Notes: generated from the sequence alone by a model not told the origin. A stretch of DNA of 45,660 bases from JAWLCQ01 sp041687095 (GCA_041687095.1 JAWLCQ010000018.1:1-45660); one strand, 5' to 3'. Positions 24,358 through 33,548 are shown, counted from the first letter of the stretch. Translations and numbers: made by a program.

Positions 24358-25476
24358 ATGGCCCGGCCGCTTGAGAGCACGCAGGGGCGGACGGGGCCGC
24401 TGGCGGCGGCGGTGCGGGAGATCCGCGCGCATCCGCTGGGCGTCGTTCGCGTGCTCAACGCGGGGCTCTCCCGCGTGCAGGCGCGGGTGCGGAGCGTGTA
24501 CGCCCCGGCCATGCCGACGTCGCTCGCCATCGAGGTCACCAACCGCTGCAGCGGCAGTTGCGTGCTGTGCCCGGTGGGGCAGGGGCGGCGGTCTCGCCCC
24601 GCGGGGAACCTGGACTGGGACCGCTTCCGCCGCCTGGTGGACGAGGCCGCGCCGTATGTGACGTTCATCGGCCTGTACAACTGGGGCGAACCCTTCTGCC
24701 ACTCCCGCCTGCTGGACATGATCCGCTACGTCAAGGCCTGCGGGATCCACGTGCGGATCTCGTCGAACCTGCACAGCTTCCGCCCCGAATGGGCGGAGGA
24801 GCTTGTGCGGTCGGGGCTCGACGGGATGGGGATCGCCATCCACGGGCTCAGCGAGGAGACGTACCGCAACTACCAGCCGCGACACCGCCTGGCGGACGTG
24901 CTGGACAAGCTCGCGGCGATCCTCGATGCGCGGCAGCGGTTGGGCTCGCGGACGCCCGAGGTCCGCCTGGACTTCATCGTCCGCCGCGACAACGAGCACG
25001 AGGCGGCCCTGCTGCCGGCCTTCGCCGCCGAGCGGGGCGTGGGGTACCTGCTGGAGGAGGTGAGCCTCAACCTCCGCTTCCTGCCCTTCGACCGCGACAT
25101 GACCCCCCGCGCGGTGACGGAGGAGCAGCTCCGCCGCGAGCGCCTGGACCTGCTGGACCGCTGGCTGCCGCGCGATGAAGGGCGGGTGAACCCCGTCTAC
25201 CGCCGCGTCCGCGAGCTGGCCGGGGCCATGCCCGGCCCCCGCGAGCGGCTGCTGGCGTGCGGGTTCCCGTGGCGGCACATGATCGTGTGCTGGGACGGGG
25301 AGGTGAACCTGTGCTGTGGGAGCTTCCGTAAGGAAGATAGCGTGGGCAACGCCTTCATCCAGGGTCTCCGCGGCGTGTGGAACGGGGCGGGATACCAGGC
25401 GGCGAGGCGGGCGCTGCGGGGCGAGCGACCGGCCCGCCACGTCCTGTGTTGCGATTGTCCAGGCATGTTGATGTAG
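24358..25476 (+). CDS. Radical SAM/SPASM protein of unknown substrate
   Basis: This 372-residue protein has the radical SAM motif 'NRCSGSCVLCP' (C-x3-C-x2-C, near residue 65), which binds the 4Fe-4S cluster that cleaves S-adenosylmethionine. A later 'YNWGEPFCHSRLLDMI' fits the usual GGEP-like strand. The C-terminal part has clustered Cys ('LLACGFPW', 'VNLCCGSF', 'HVLCCDCPG'), a SPASM-type auxiliary cluster region. Such proteins modify peptides or sugars and are common in EPS/LPS loci, but I cannot name the reaction. ATG at 24358 has an AGAGGA site eight bases upstream; the possible upstream extension is repeat sequence. Confidence 0.88.
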   Translation: MARPLESTQGRTGPLAAAVREIRAHPLGVVRVLNAGLSRVQARVRSVYAPAMPTSLAIEVTNRCSGSCVLCPVGQGRRSRPAGNLDWDRFRRLVDEAAPYVTFIGLYNWGEPFCHSRLLDMIRYVKACGIHVRISSNLHSFRPEWAEELVRSGLDGMGIAIHGLSEETYRNYQPRHRLADVLDKLAAILDARQRLGSRTPEVRLDFIVRRDNEHEAALLPAFAAERGVGYLLEEVSLNLRFLPFDRDMTPRAVTEEQLRRERLDLLDRWLPRDEGRVNPVYRRVRELAGAMPGPRERLLACGFPWRHMIVCWDGEVNLCCGSFRKEDSVGNAFIQGLRGVWNGAGYQAARRALRGERPARHVLCCDCPGMLM

Positions 25477-25494
25477 AGGCGACGGCGCCGACGG

Positions 25495-25504
25495 CCGATA
25501 ACGG
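25495..25504 (+). promoter_or_regulatory. CCGATAACGG motif upstream of the O-antigen ligase-like gene
   Basis: This is the second exact copy of the 10-mer found at 19006, here eight bases before the ATG at 25513, followed by AATACAGT. Its position in the 36-base gap makes it either a translation-proximal regulatory site or part of a promoter. Confidence 0.35.
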
Positions 25505-25512
25505 AATACAGT

Positions 25513-26835
25513 ATGGGCATACGTGATCTCCTCATCCTGATGCTGGGTTACCTCTGCGTGCCCCTGGCGCTGATCGACCCGTTCTACGGGCTGCTGGCGT
25601 ACTGCGGGCTGTCGTTCATGAACCCCCAGTCGCTGGCGTGGTCCCCGACGGTGATGTCGGCCCGCATGGTGTTCGCCGTGGGGGCCGTGCTGGTCTTCCG
25701 CGCCGCCATCGCCCAGGGCCCCAAGGTCCGCTTCGCCGCCCCCACGTGGGCGTTCCTGGCGTTCGGGCTGTGGGTGGCGGTGGCGACGTTCCTGTCGCCC
25801 CGGCCCGAACTGGCGGAGGGCTTCCTCGGCCGCTTCGTGAAGATCGCCGTCCCCGCCCTGCTGCTGACGGGTCTGGTCCGCGAGCGGTGGCAGCTCAAGT
25901 GGCTCATCCTGGTCCTCGCCCTGTCGCCCGGGTTCTATGCCTTCAAGCTGGGGCAGTTCTTCTTCCTCCGCGCCCCGCTGACCACGCACGGGGGCCCGCT
26001 GGGCATGGACAACAACGACCTCGCCCTGTTCCTGTCGATGGGCATCCCGCTGCTGGTCTTCGCGGCGACGGAGGTGAAGGGAGTGTGGTATCGCCGCGGG
26101 CTGTACCTCCTCGCCGCCCTCGCCGTCCCCGCCGTCGTCGCCACCGGGTCCCGCGGAGGCATGCTGGGGCTCGTGGCGGCCGGGGGGCTCACCCTCGTCC
26201 GCGCCTGGAACTGGAAACGCGCCGCCCTCGTCGCCGCCATCACCCTCCCCCTCGTCCTCGCCATCATCCCCGAGTACCAGATGCAGCGGTACCGCTCGCT
26301 GAAGACCTACGAACATGACGCCGCCGCCATGGGCCGCATCCGCGGCTGGAACGCCGCCCTCCGCATGGCCGACGCCTCGCCCATCACGGGCATCGGGCTG
26401 GGCATGGACGTCTTCCTCGCCGAGTACCCCAAGTACCAGGACATCACCGACCCCGAGGACTACCCCCACGTGGCCCACAGCGTGTGGTTCTCCACCCTCG
26501 CCGGGGCCGGCTGGGTGGGCCTGAGCCTGCTGATCGCCCTGATGCTCGCCACGCTGCACACCACCCGCCGCGTGCGGCGCATCGCCGTCGAGCACTTCGG
26601 GGGCAAGGGCTCGTGGGCGTGGAACTACGCGGTCATGATCGAGTGCGCCCTGCTCGTCTTCGCCGTCGCCGCCAGCTTCCTCTCGCAGGTGGGCTTCGAG
26701 TTCGTCTACGTGGTGATGCTGCTGAGCGTCCCCCTGTACTTCCTCGCCCAATCCGAAGCCGACGCCGCCACCGCCCGCTCCACCGCCCTCGCCCCCGTCA
26801 CCCCGCCCCCCGACGCGCTGCCGGTGACGGTGTAG
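25513..26835 (+). CDS. O-antigen ligase/polymerase-like protein, exosortase-EPS family
   Basis: The protein is 440 residues with about 10-12 transmembrane helices. It matches the putative O-glycosylation ligase family of exosortase loci (TIGR03097, by recall): N-terminal 'MGIRDLLILMLGYLCVPLALIDPFYGLLAYCGLSFMNPQ' style, then 'GGPLGMDNNDLALFLSMGIPLLVF', 'ATGSRGGMLGLVAAGG', and the large periplasmic loop with 'RIRGWNAALRMADASPITGIGLGMDVF' and 'HVAHSVWFSTLAGAGWVGLSLL'. Family members join or polymerise lipid-linked glycan in the periplasm. Whether it acts as polymerase or ligase to protein cannot be told from sequence; no separate Wzy-like gene is in the window. Confidence 0.92.
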   Translation: MGIRDLLILMLGYLCVPLALIDPFYGLLAYCGLSFMNPQSLAWSPTVMSARMVFAVGAVLVFRAAIAQGPKVRFAAPTWAFLAFGLWVAVATFLSPRPELAEGFLGRFVKIAVPALLLTGLVRERWQLKWLILVLALSPGFYAFKLGQFFFLRAPLTTHGGPLGMDNNDLALFLSMGIPLLVFAATEVKGVWYRRGLYLLAALAVPAVVATGSRGGMLGLVAAGGLTLVRAWNWKRAALVAAITLPLVLAIIPEYQMQRYRSLKTYEHDAAAMGRIRGWNAALRMADASPITGIGLGMDVFLAEYPKYQDITDPEDYPHVAHSVWFSTLAGAGWVGLSLLIALMLATLHTTRRVRRIAVEHFGGKGSWAWNYAVMIECALLVFAVAASFLSQVGFEFVYVVMLLSVPLYFLAQSEADAATARSTALAPVTPPPDALPVTV

Positions 26836-26837
26836 GA

Positions 26838-27190
26838 AGAATTGCGGATTGCGGATTGTGGATTGCGGATTCCTGACCCTTCTGCCCCGATGCACCGCGA
26901 GGGCGGGTTCGATATGACAGGCCGTACACAGGCAGATGCGATGAGCGCGCGAGCACGCCCGGACAAGGCTTGCCATTTGGCGTCCGTTGGCCCGCCCCCC
27001 CGCGGGCAAACGTATCTGCACATCCCGAAAAGCAGGCAGGGATGCAGGGGATACAGGGGATCGGGAGGAACCGGTTCCCGTCCCCTGTATCCCCTGCATC
27101 CCTGCTCCCTCCGGAAGGGGGGGCGAGATGTGTAGAGACCACTGCCTTGGGGAGGACGGTTCGGTTCCGCATCGGGACGCGGAGGGGGGC
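26838..27190. repeat. Repeat mosaic between ligase and double GT
   Basis: GGATTGC-type heptamers at 26838-26872 are followed by unmatched sequence, the hairpin GGGATGCAGGGGATACAGGGG ... CCCCTGTATCCCCTGCATCCC (about 27036-27115) and a GAGATGTGTAGA fragment near 27125. No gene is supported before the GTG at 27191. Confidence 0.8.
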
Positions 27191-29824
27191 GTGAGCCCCT
27201 CAAATCCGAAATCCGAAATCCGAAATCCGAATTCCCTCCCCGTAAATCCGCAATCCGCAATCCGCAATCCGCAATTCCCCTCCCTTGCTCTCGTCCTCGA
27301 CCGCCTCGTCCCCGGCGGCAAGGAACGCGTGGTGGTGGAACTCGCGCGCGAGCTGCGGGCGATGGGCTGCGCGGTGTGCGTCGTGGTTCTGGGCGACGCG
27401 AGCGAAGGGCTGCTCGACGAACTCCGCCGCGCCGACGTGCCCGTCGAAACCCTCCGCACCCGCCCCGGGACCTCGCCGCGGACGACGCTGCGCCTGACGG
27501 CTGTGTTGTGGCGGTGCGCCCCCGACGTCGTCAACGTGCACGACCGCTCGTCCCTCCGCCACGCCTGGGCGGTCACGCAGACGCTCTTCCGCCGGCCCGT
27601 GGTGCTCAGTTGCCACGGCCTGCTGGAGTCCACCCGCCGGGCGGCCCGCTCCGAATGCCTCGCCGCCCGCGCCGCGTCGGCCGTCACGGCCGTGTCGGGC
27701 GACTCCGCCGAACGCTACGCCCAACTGCTGCACCTGCAGCGCCCGGTGACGGTGATCCCCAACGGTGCTCCCCCGGTGCAGATCGACCCCGCCGCCCGGT
27801 CGGCCCTGCGCGGGCAGCTCGGGGTGCCCGACGACGTCCCGCTCCTGCTGGCCGTGGGGAACATCAAGCCGGAGAAGGGTTACGACGACCTGCTCGACGC
27901 CTGCCGCCTGCTGCGGCAGGGCGGGGCGCCTCCGTTCGCCCTCGCCATCGCCGGGGCGGGCGATGAGCGGACGCTGGGCGCCCTCCGCGACCGCGCGCGG
28001 CGGGTGGGCGTCGAGGCGATCTTCACGGCCCGCCCGGGGACGCCCCCGTCGGGCGTGCACGTGCTGGGGTACCGCGCGGACGTCGCCGCCCTCTACGCCG
28101 CCGCGGACGTCTTCGTGCTGCCCTCGCGGACCGAGGGGTTGCCGCTGGCGCTGCTGGAGGCGATGTCTGCGAGCCTGGCCGTGGTCGCCACTCGCGTGGG
28201 GGGCGTGCCCGAGGCGCTGGACGGGGGGGCGGCGGGCCTGCTGGTGCCCCCGCAGTCCCCGCCCGACCTCGCCGCCGCCCTGCGGGAACTGCTCCGCGAC
28301 CCCGCCCGCCGGGCCGACCTCGCCGCCGCCGCGCAGCAGCGCGCCCTGACCCACTACACCCCCCACACCATGGCCCAGCGCTACCTCGCGGTCTTCACAA
28401 ACGTCGTGCCCGCGCCTCCCGCCCGGCATACGGCCTTTCAGGGCGGCGAACCGCCCACCGCCGGGTGCCACGGCTGCGCAGTTCCCAGCCGTGTCCCTCC
28501 TGGCAGCACGGCTGCGAACGGCGCAGCCGTGGCACCCTCGTCGCCTGGACTCCTCGGAGGCAACGGGGACGGAGGCAACGGGGACGGTTCCGCAATCGCG
28601 GCTGAGCCCTCGCCATGCGTCGCGGAACGCAGCAATCCGCAATCCGCCACTTGCCCCCCTGGGGGCCACAATCCGCAATCGATCCCCCCCCTCGCGCAGG
28701 CCCCCAATCGAAAATCGAAAATCGAAAATCGAAAATCCCCAAGAGTCCTCCTCCTCGGTCCCGCCGGGGACCGCACCGGGGGCATGGCGACGGTGATCGC
28801 GAACCTGCAGCAGGGCCTGCGGGACCGCGGGGTTCCCGCCGCCGTGCTGGACACGGGCAAGCTCACCCCCCCGCAGCGCCCGCTGTGGATGGGCGTGGGG
28901 GCGCAGGTGCGCCTGCTGGGGCAGCTCGTGCGGCGGGTGCGGGGGGAGGGGGCGGACATCGTCCACATCCACACCTGCAGCGGGTTCACGTTCGCGCGCG
29001 ACGTGCTGCACGCCCTCGCCGCTCGCATGATGGGCGCGCGGGTGGTGTGGCACATCCACGGGGGGCGGTTCGCGGCGTTCCTGGAAGGGCTGGGCCGCCC
29101 GCAGCGGGCCGTGGTCCGCGGGGTGCTCACGCGGGCGAGCGCGGTGATCGTGCTCTCCCCTCGCCATCGCCGCCGCCTGGCGGCCTTCGCCCCCCGCGCC
29201 CGCTGGTGCGTCGTGCCCAACGGCGTGCCGGTTCCGGGGGCCCCGGCCGACGCCCCGCCCCCGGACGCGCCCTTCCTGTTCCTCGGCCACCTCTCCCACG
29301 CCAAGGGCGCCCTCGACCTCGTCCGCGCCGCCGCCCTCGCCCGCCAGGGCGGCACGCCCCTTCGCATCCACCTCGCCGGGGCCGAGTCCGTCCCCGGCCA
29401 GCGCGCCGACATCGAACGCCTCGCGGCCGCCCTCGGCCTTGCGGACGACGTGCTCCTGCTCGGTGCGCTCGATCCCGCCCGCCGCGACGCCGCCCTCGAC
29501 GCCTGCCGCGCCCTCGTCCTGCCCAGCTACTCCGAGGCCATGCCCATGGCCATCCTCGAGGCCCTCGCCCGCGGGCGAGCGGTCGTCGCCTCCAACGTGG
29601 GCGACATCCCCGATACGCTTACCGACGGAGCGGAGGGGTTCCTGATCCACCCCGGGGACCTGCCCGCCCTCGCCGACCGCCTGCTCCGCCTGGCGGGCGA
29701 TCCCGCCCTCCCCGCCCGGATGGGGCGCGCGGGCTGGGAGCGGGCGCGGAAGGAATTCAGCCTCCACGCGGCCGCGGATCGCGTTCTTCGCGTGTATCAA
29801 TCTGTATGGGAGCGTGAAGTATGA
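27191..29824 (+). CDS. Double GT4 glycosyltransferase joined by a repeat-encoded linker
   Basis: The 877-residue protein has two GT4 enzymes. GT-1 (about 28-413): 'LDRLVPGGKERVVVELAREL', 'VTVIPNGAPPVQID', 'LLAVGNIKPEKGYDDLLDA', 'LPSRTEGLPLALLEAMSAS'. GT-2 (about 517-877): 'PAGDRTGGMATVIANLQQGL', 'WCVVPNGVPVPG', 'FLFLGHLSHAKGALDLVRAA', 'LPSYSEAMPMAILEALARGRAVVAS'. About 100 residues between them are wholly repeat-encoded (palindrome at 28464-28540, then GCAATCC and AAAATCG heptamers). There is no start codon beside GT-2, so the linker must be translated. The GTG at 27191 has GGAGG five bases upstream; an ATG at 27128 is the alternative. Either way the N-terminus ('SNPKSEIRN...NPQSAIRNPQ') is repeat-encoded. 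Confidence 0.85.
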   Translation: MSPSNPKSEIRNPNSLPVNPQSAIRNPQFPSLALVLDRLVPGGKERVVVELARELRAMGCAVCVVVLGDASEGLLDELRRADVPVETLRTRPGTSPRTTLRLTAVLWRCAPDVVNVHDRSSLRHAWAVTQTLFRRPVVLSCHGLLESTRRAARSECLAARAASAVTAVSGDSAERYAQLLHLQRPVTVIPNGAPPVQIDPAARSALRGQLGVPDDVPLLLAVGNIKPEKGYDDLLDACRLLRQGGAPPFALAIAGAGDERTLGALRDRARRVGVEAIFTARPGTPPSGVHVLGYRADVAALYAAADVFVLPSRTEGLPLALLEAMSASLAVVATRVGGVPEALDGGAAGLLVPPQSPPDLAAALRELLRDPARRADLAAAAQQRALTHYTPHTMAQRYLAVFTNVVPAPPARHTAFQGGEPPTAGCHGCAVPSRVPPGSTAANGAAVAPSSPGLLGGNGDGGNGDGSAIAAEPSPCVAERSNPQSATCPPGGHNPQSIPPLAQAPNRKSKIENRKSPRVLLLGPAGDRTGGMATVIANLQQGLRDRGVPAAVLDTGKLTPPQRPLWMGVGAQVRLLGQLVRRVRGEGADIVHIHTCSGFTFARDVLHALAARMMGARVVWHIHGGRFAAFLEGLGRPQRAVVRGVLTRASAVIVLSPRHRRRLAAFAPRARWCVVPNGVPVPGAPADAPPPDAPFLFLGHLSHAKGALDLVRAAALARQGGTPLRIHLAGAESVPGQRADIERLAAALGLADDVLLLGALDPARRDAALDACRALVLPSYSEAMPMAILEALARGRAVVASNVGDIPDTLTDGAEGFLIHPGDLPALADRLLRLAGDPALPARMGRAGWERARKEFSLHAAADRVLRVYQSVWEREV
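28462..28740. repeat. Intragenic repeat cluster forming a protein linker
   Basis: The order is GGTGCCACGGCTGCGC palindrome (28464-28540), GGCAACGGGGACG direct pair (28558-28586), ATCCGCA heptamers (about 28634-28682) and AAAATCG heptamers (28707-28737). All remain free of stop codons in the host frame. Confidence 0.88.
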
Positions 29825-31182
29825 ATCCGTGGCTGGTCCGAAACGCGATCCTGCCCGTGCACGAGCGGCTGCGGCGGCGCAGCACGTTTGGGCTGTGGCG
29901 GGAGCTGCAGCGGTCGCAGTGGCACCCGCAGTGGCGGGTGGACGACCTGCGGCTGACGAAGCTGCGCGAGCTGGTGGGGGTGGCGCTGACGCAGACGGCG
30001 TGCTACGGGGACCTGGCGAACCTCCCGCCCTCGTGGCGGCCGACGACGCTGGAGGACCTCGCCCAACTGCCCCTGCTGGACAAGCAGACGATCTCGGACC
30101 ACCGCGAGGGGCTGACGAACTGGGCGGTCCCCGGGGGCGCGATCCGCTACCGCACGGGCGGGTCGTCGGGCGTCCCGCTGATCTTCTACATCGACCGCCG
30201 CCGCCAGTCCTGGGACCGCGCCGCCCGCATCCGCGCCCACGAGTGGTGGGGCGTCCTGCCCGGGGACCGCGAGGCCCACGTGTGGAACTCGCCCGTCGAA
30301 CTCGCCGCCGCCGACCGCCTCAAACGCTTCCGCGACCGCCTCACCAACGAACGCCTCCTGCCCGCCAGCGACCTGTCGCCCGAGACGGTGCGGGGCTTCG
30401 TCCACGCCCTCCGCCGCTTCCGCCCGCACTGCGTCTTCGGATACCCCAGCGCCCTGACGCTCCTGTCCACCCTCGCCACCGACGCCAAGCTCCGCCTGGA
30501 CACCCTGCCCGTGCAGGTCGTCTTCTGCACCGCCGAGGTCCTCTACGAGCACCAGAAGCGGATCATCTCCGAGGTGTTCGGCGGGGCGCCGGTGGCGAAC
30601 AACTACGGGTCGCGGGAGGCGGGGTTCATCGCCCACGAGTGCCCCGAGGGCCGCATGCACGTCACCAGCGAGAACGTCATCGTGGAGATCCTCCGCGACG
30701 GGCAGCCCGTCGAGCGCGGGCAGACGGGCGAGATCGTCGTCACCCAGCTCGACAACCACGCCATGCCCTTCCTCCGCTACCGCACGGGCGACATCGGGGC
30801 CCTGGCCCCCGACCTGTGCCCCTGCGGGCGGGGCCTGGAGGTGATGCAGGTCGTCAAGGGGCGGAGCAACGACTTCCTCATCGCCCCCGACGGGCGGTGG
30901 GTGCATGGATCGGCGGTGCACGCGGTGCTCAGCGGCATCCCGGGCATCCGGACGTTCCAGTTGCGGCAGGACCGGGACCACCACGTCCGCGTCCTGCTGG
31001 TGAAGGACGGGAGCTTCCCCCCCGAGGGGGAGGAGCGGATCCGCCGGGGCCTGCTGCAGCGCCTCGGGCGGGGGGCCTCCGTGAGCGTCGAGCCCCGCGA
31101 CGAGATCCCCCCCGGGGAGTCGGGCAAGTTCCGCTACATCATCAGCGAACTCAGCACCCTCACGCACTGGACCGAAGCCTGA
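29821..31182 (+). CDS. CapK-like adenylate-forming protein (phenylacetate-CoA ligase family)
   Basis: This 453-residue protein has the adenylation-domain motifs of the PaaK/CapK group: 'IRYRTGGSSGVPLIFYIDRRR' (P-loop-like), 'VFCTAEVLYEHQKRII', 'NNYGSREAGFIAHECPEGRMHV' and 'LPFLRYRTGDIGALAPDLCPCGR'-type hinge sequence. In EPS and capsule loci, CapK proteins are thought to activate an acid for attachment to the polysaccharide, but the substrate is unknown. The start overlaps the double GT by ATGA, so translation is probably coupled. With the FemAB-like protein it suggests acyl or amino-acid decoration of the glycan. Confidence 0.9.
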   Translation: MNPWLVRNAILPVHERLRRRSTFGLWRELQRSQWHPQWRVDDLRLTKLRELVGVALTQTACYGDLANLPPSWRPTTLEDLAQLPLLDKQTISDHREGLTNWAVPGGAIRYRTGGSSGVPLIFYIDRRRQSWDRAARIRAHEWWGVLPGDREAHVWNSPVELAAADRLKRFRDRLTNERLLPASDLSPETVRGFVHALRRFRPHCVFGYPSALTLLSTLATDAKLRLDTLPVQVVFCTAEVLYEHQKRIISEVFGGAPVANNYGSREAGFIAHECPEGRMHVTSENVIVEILRDGQPVERGQTGEIVVTQLDNHAMPFLRYRTGDIGALAPDLCPCGRGLEVMQVVKGRSNDFLIAPDGRWVHGSAVHAVLSGIPGIRTFQLRQDRDHHVRVLLVKDGSFPPEGEERIRRGLLQRLGRGASVSVEPRDEIPPGESGKFRYIISELSTLTHWTEA

Positions 31183-31185
31183 GAG

Positions 31186-31678
31186 GGAATTGCGGATTGC
31201 GGATTTCGGATTGCGGATTTGGGTGGTGGTCTGTTCGGGTCCCGTGCGCGACCCGGAGTCGAGAACTCATACGCCGTTCAACCGATTCCTGGGCGGGTCC
31301 GTGGGTTGCGGAGCGAAGCGGAGCAACCACGTCCAACCGGCACTGTCCGCGAATTGCCTGGAACCCGTATCCGTGCAACACGAGCAGAAGGTCACCGCAA
31401 AGCACGCGAAGGACGCAAAGAGAGCGTCAGGTGCTTCCAGTGCAGTTCTCTCCCCTTTGCGGTCTCTGCGATCTCTGCGGTGATGCAAAGGGGTCTGAAA
31501 GAGAGAGGGGCCAGGAACTCGCCCATGGGGTGGGGAGGGGCTTGCCTTCTGGCGTTCGTTGGAGGGTTCTGGGAAGCGGAAGCTCCAGAACTCGGGGCGC
31601 AGATACTCGCAACCAACCGCATTCCTTTTGCCGATACATACCCTGTGTAGCGCTTTCGGTCTGCGCAAGGAGAGCCTC
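31186..31678. repeat. Repeat mosaic before the exosortase
   Basis: Contents in order are GGATTGC/GGATTTC heptamers (31190-31222), a TTGCGGAGCGAAGCGGAGCA ... CCACGTCCAAC element (about 31304-31345, also at about 33493 and 34690 and inverted at about 7580), a CGCAAAG-type tract (31396-31425), and about 200 bases without recognisable structure. No gene is supported in this 496-base gap. Confidence 0.75.
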
Positions 31679-33454
31679 GTGCGTTCCCGCGTGCGTTCGA
31701 CGACAACCCGAACCGCAACGCCTCGCTGGTCGCCCCCGCGGTCCCCGGACCGCTCCTCGATCCCGGGGGTGGGCGTGGAGGAGCGGGCGTGCCTGTTGGG
31801 GGAGGGCGCGGCCCTTGCCCCGGCGGCCCTGCGCGCGCGGAGGTGGGCGGCGGCGGGCCTGTGGGCGCTGCTGCTGGCGGGGCTGGGCGTCTCCTTCGCT
31901 CCGGCCTTCGCGGAGATGTGGCTCCGCTGGTTCCCCGCCTGGGGCGATCCGTCGCTGGGCCTCTACGATCGCCTTACCGAGGGCGAGAGCTACTACACCC
32001 ACGCCCCCCTGGTCCCGCTGGTGAGCCTGCTGATCGCCCACCTGCTGATCCGCCACACCCGCATCCCCCGCCGGCCTGGCCCCGTGACGGGCTGGGCCGT
32101 GCTCGCGCTGTCGGGCCTCCTGCACCTGGCGGGGGCGCTGGCGGGGGTGACGTTCGTCAGCGGGTATGCCCTGCTGGGCGTGCTGGCCGGTGGGGTGCTG
32201 GTGCTGTGGGGTTCGGCGGCGCTGCGGAGGCTGGCGTTTCCGCTGGCGTTCCTGGCGTTCCTCGTCCCCGTCCCCGAGGTCGTCCTCGCCGACGCCAACT
32301 TCCGCCTCCGCACCCTCGCCGTCGAGTGGGGCGTGGGCCTGGCCAGCGCGATGGGGGCGGACCTGCACCATGCGGGCGGGGTCGTCACCTTCGCCTCCGG
32401 GGACTCCCTCCGCGTCGCCAACGCCTGCAACGGCCTGCGGACGCTCATCAGCCTCCTGGCCTTCGGGGCCCTGTACGCCTACGTCTGCCGCCTCCGCGGG
32501 GCGTGGCGGTTCGCCCTCTTCGCCCTCGCCGTCCCCGTCGCCCTGGCGGCCAACATGGCCCGCGTGGTGGCGCTGCTGCTGGTGGGCGGGACGTGGGGCG
32601 CAACGGCCGCCGCCGGGGGCATCCATGACCTGTCCAACGCCCTGGTGTTCCTGGTGGCGCTGGGGCTGATGTTCCTGCTGGAGCGGCTGATCCTGCTCGC
32701 CCATCGCCTCGCGGGCCGCCCCCTCACGGTCCTGCCCCTGCTGGACGGGGTGCGGCGGGACCGCGGGGAGCGCAGCGCGTGGGCGTGGATGGCCACCGCA
32801 CCCGTGCGGGGGGCGGGGGTGGCGCTGGTGCTGGCGGGCGGGGGGCTCGCCGCCGGGACGCACTGGGTGCGAGCCGCCACGCCACAGCGCCCCGCCCTGA
32901 CCGCCGTGGACGCCGCCCTGCCTCCCACGCTCGACATCGACGGGCGAACCGCGTCCTTCCAGGCCATCCCGCTCGACCCGGGCACGGAGCGCATGCTCCC
33001 CGGGGTCCGCTGGGCGTACCGGCAGTACCAGGTTCCGGGCGGTCCGGGCCTGCACGTCTGCGCGGTGTTCGGCGGCGCGGACCGCCGCGCCATTCACCCC
33101 CCCGACCTGTGCATCGAAGGCGACGGCCGCGAGGCCATCGCCAAGTCCGACGTGGACGTGCCCCTCCCGGGCGGGGGGACCGTCCCCGCTCGCGAGATCG
33201 TGGTCCGCACGGACGGGGGCGAGATGGTCTTCCTGTACACCTACGCCTGCGGGGATCGCTACACGCGGAGCTACTGGTCGCAGCAATCCGCCGTCCTCGC
33301 CGCCGCCCTCCTGCACCGCGACGCCCCCGGGGCGCTCGTCCGCGTGCACACGGTGTGCGAGGCGGGCGGGCGCGACGCGGCCCGCCGGCGGAACGTCGAG
33401 GCCCTGGCGGCCGTGCTGACCCACATGCACACCGCCCCCGGAACCGCTCCATGA
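31679..33454 (+). CDS. Exosortase with fused EpsI domain
   Basis: The protein is 591 residues. The membrane part (about 60-370, some eight helices) holds the exosortase catalytic set: Cys250 in 'VANACNGLRTLISLL', Arg295 in 'AANMARVVALLLVG' and His316 in 'GGIHDLSNALVFLVAL'. These transpeptidase-like residues recognise and cut PEP-CTERM tails at the periplasmic face. The C-terminal part (about 400-591) is the EpsI/DUF3485 domain ('GPGLHVCAVFGG', 'HPPDLCIEGDG', 'VFLYTYACGDRYTRSYWSQQ'). Separate or fused EpsI is normal for EPS-linked exosortases. The GTG at 31679 has AAGGAGAG five bases upstream; the upstream extension to 31559 is repeat sequence. A matching substrate is at 3911-4303. Confidence 0.94.
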   Translation: MRSRVRSTTTRTATPRWSPPRSPDRSSIPGVGVEERACLLGEGAALAPAALRARRWAAAGLWALLLAGLGVSFAPAFAEMWLRWFPAWGDPSLGLYDRLTEGESYYTHAPLVPLVSLLIAHLLIRHTRIPRRPGPVTGWAVLALSGLLHLAGALAGVTFVSGYALLGVLAGGVLVLWGSAALRRLAFPLAFLAFLVPVPEVVLADANFRLRTLAVEWGVGLASAMGADLHHAGGVVTFASGDSLRVANACNGLRTLISLLAFGALYAYVCRLRGAWRFALFALAVPVALAANMARVVALLLVGGTWGATAAAGGIHDLSNALVFLVALGLMFLLERLILLAHRLAGRPLTVLPLLDGVRRDRGERSAWAWMATAPVRGAGVALVLAGGGLAAGTHWVRAATPQRPALTAVDAALPPTLDIDGRTASFQAIPLDPGTERMLPGVRWAYRQYQVPGGPGLHVCAVFGGADRRAIHPPDLCIEGDGREAIAKSDVDVPLPGGGTVPAREIVVRTDGGEMVFLYTYACGDRYTRSYWSQQSAVLAAALLHRDAPGALVRVHTVCEAGGRDAARRRNVEALAAVLTHMHTAPGTAP

Positions 33455-33477
33455 TACGCGTTCCACTTAATCCTCGG

Positions 33478-33548
33478 GTGGGTGCCGTGGCTTGCGGAGC
33501 GCAGCGGAGCAACCACGTCCAATCGACGCTGCCTGTGAATTATCTGGG
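33478..33548. repeat. GCGGAGCGCAGCGGAGCAAC element before the deacetylase
   Basis: CTTGCGGAGCGCAGCGGAGC and CAACCACGTCCAAT match the elements at about 31304 and 34690. Reading it in frame would lengthen the deacetylase by 19 residues, but the sequence is repeat and the usual family start lies after it. Confidence 0.8.
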
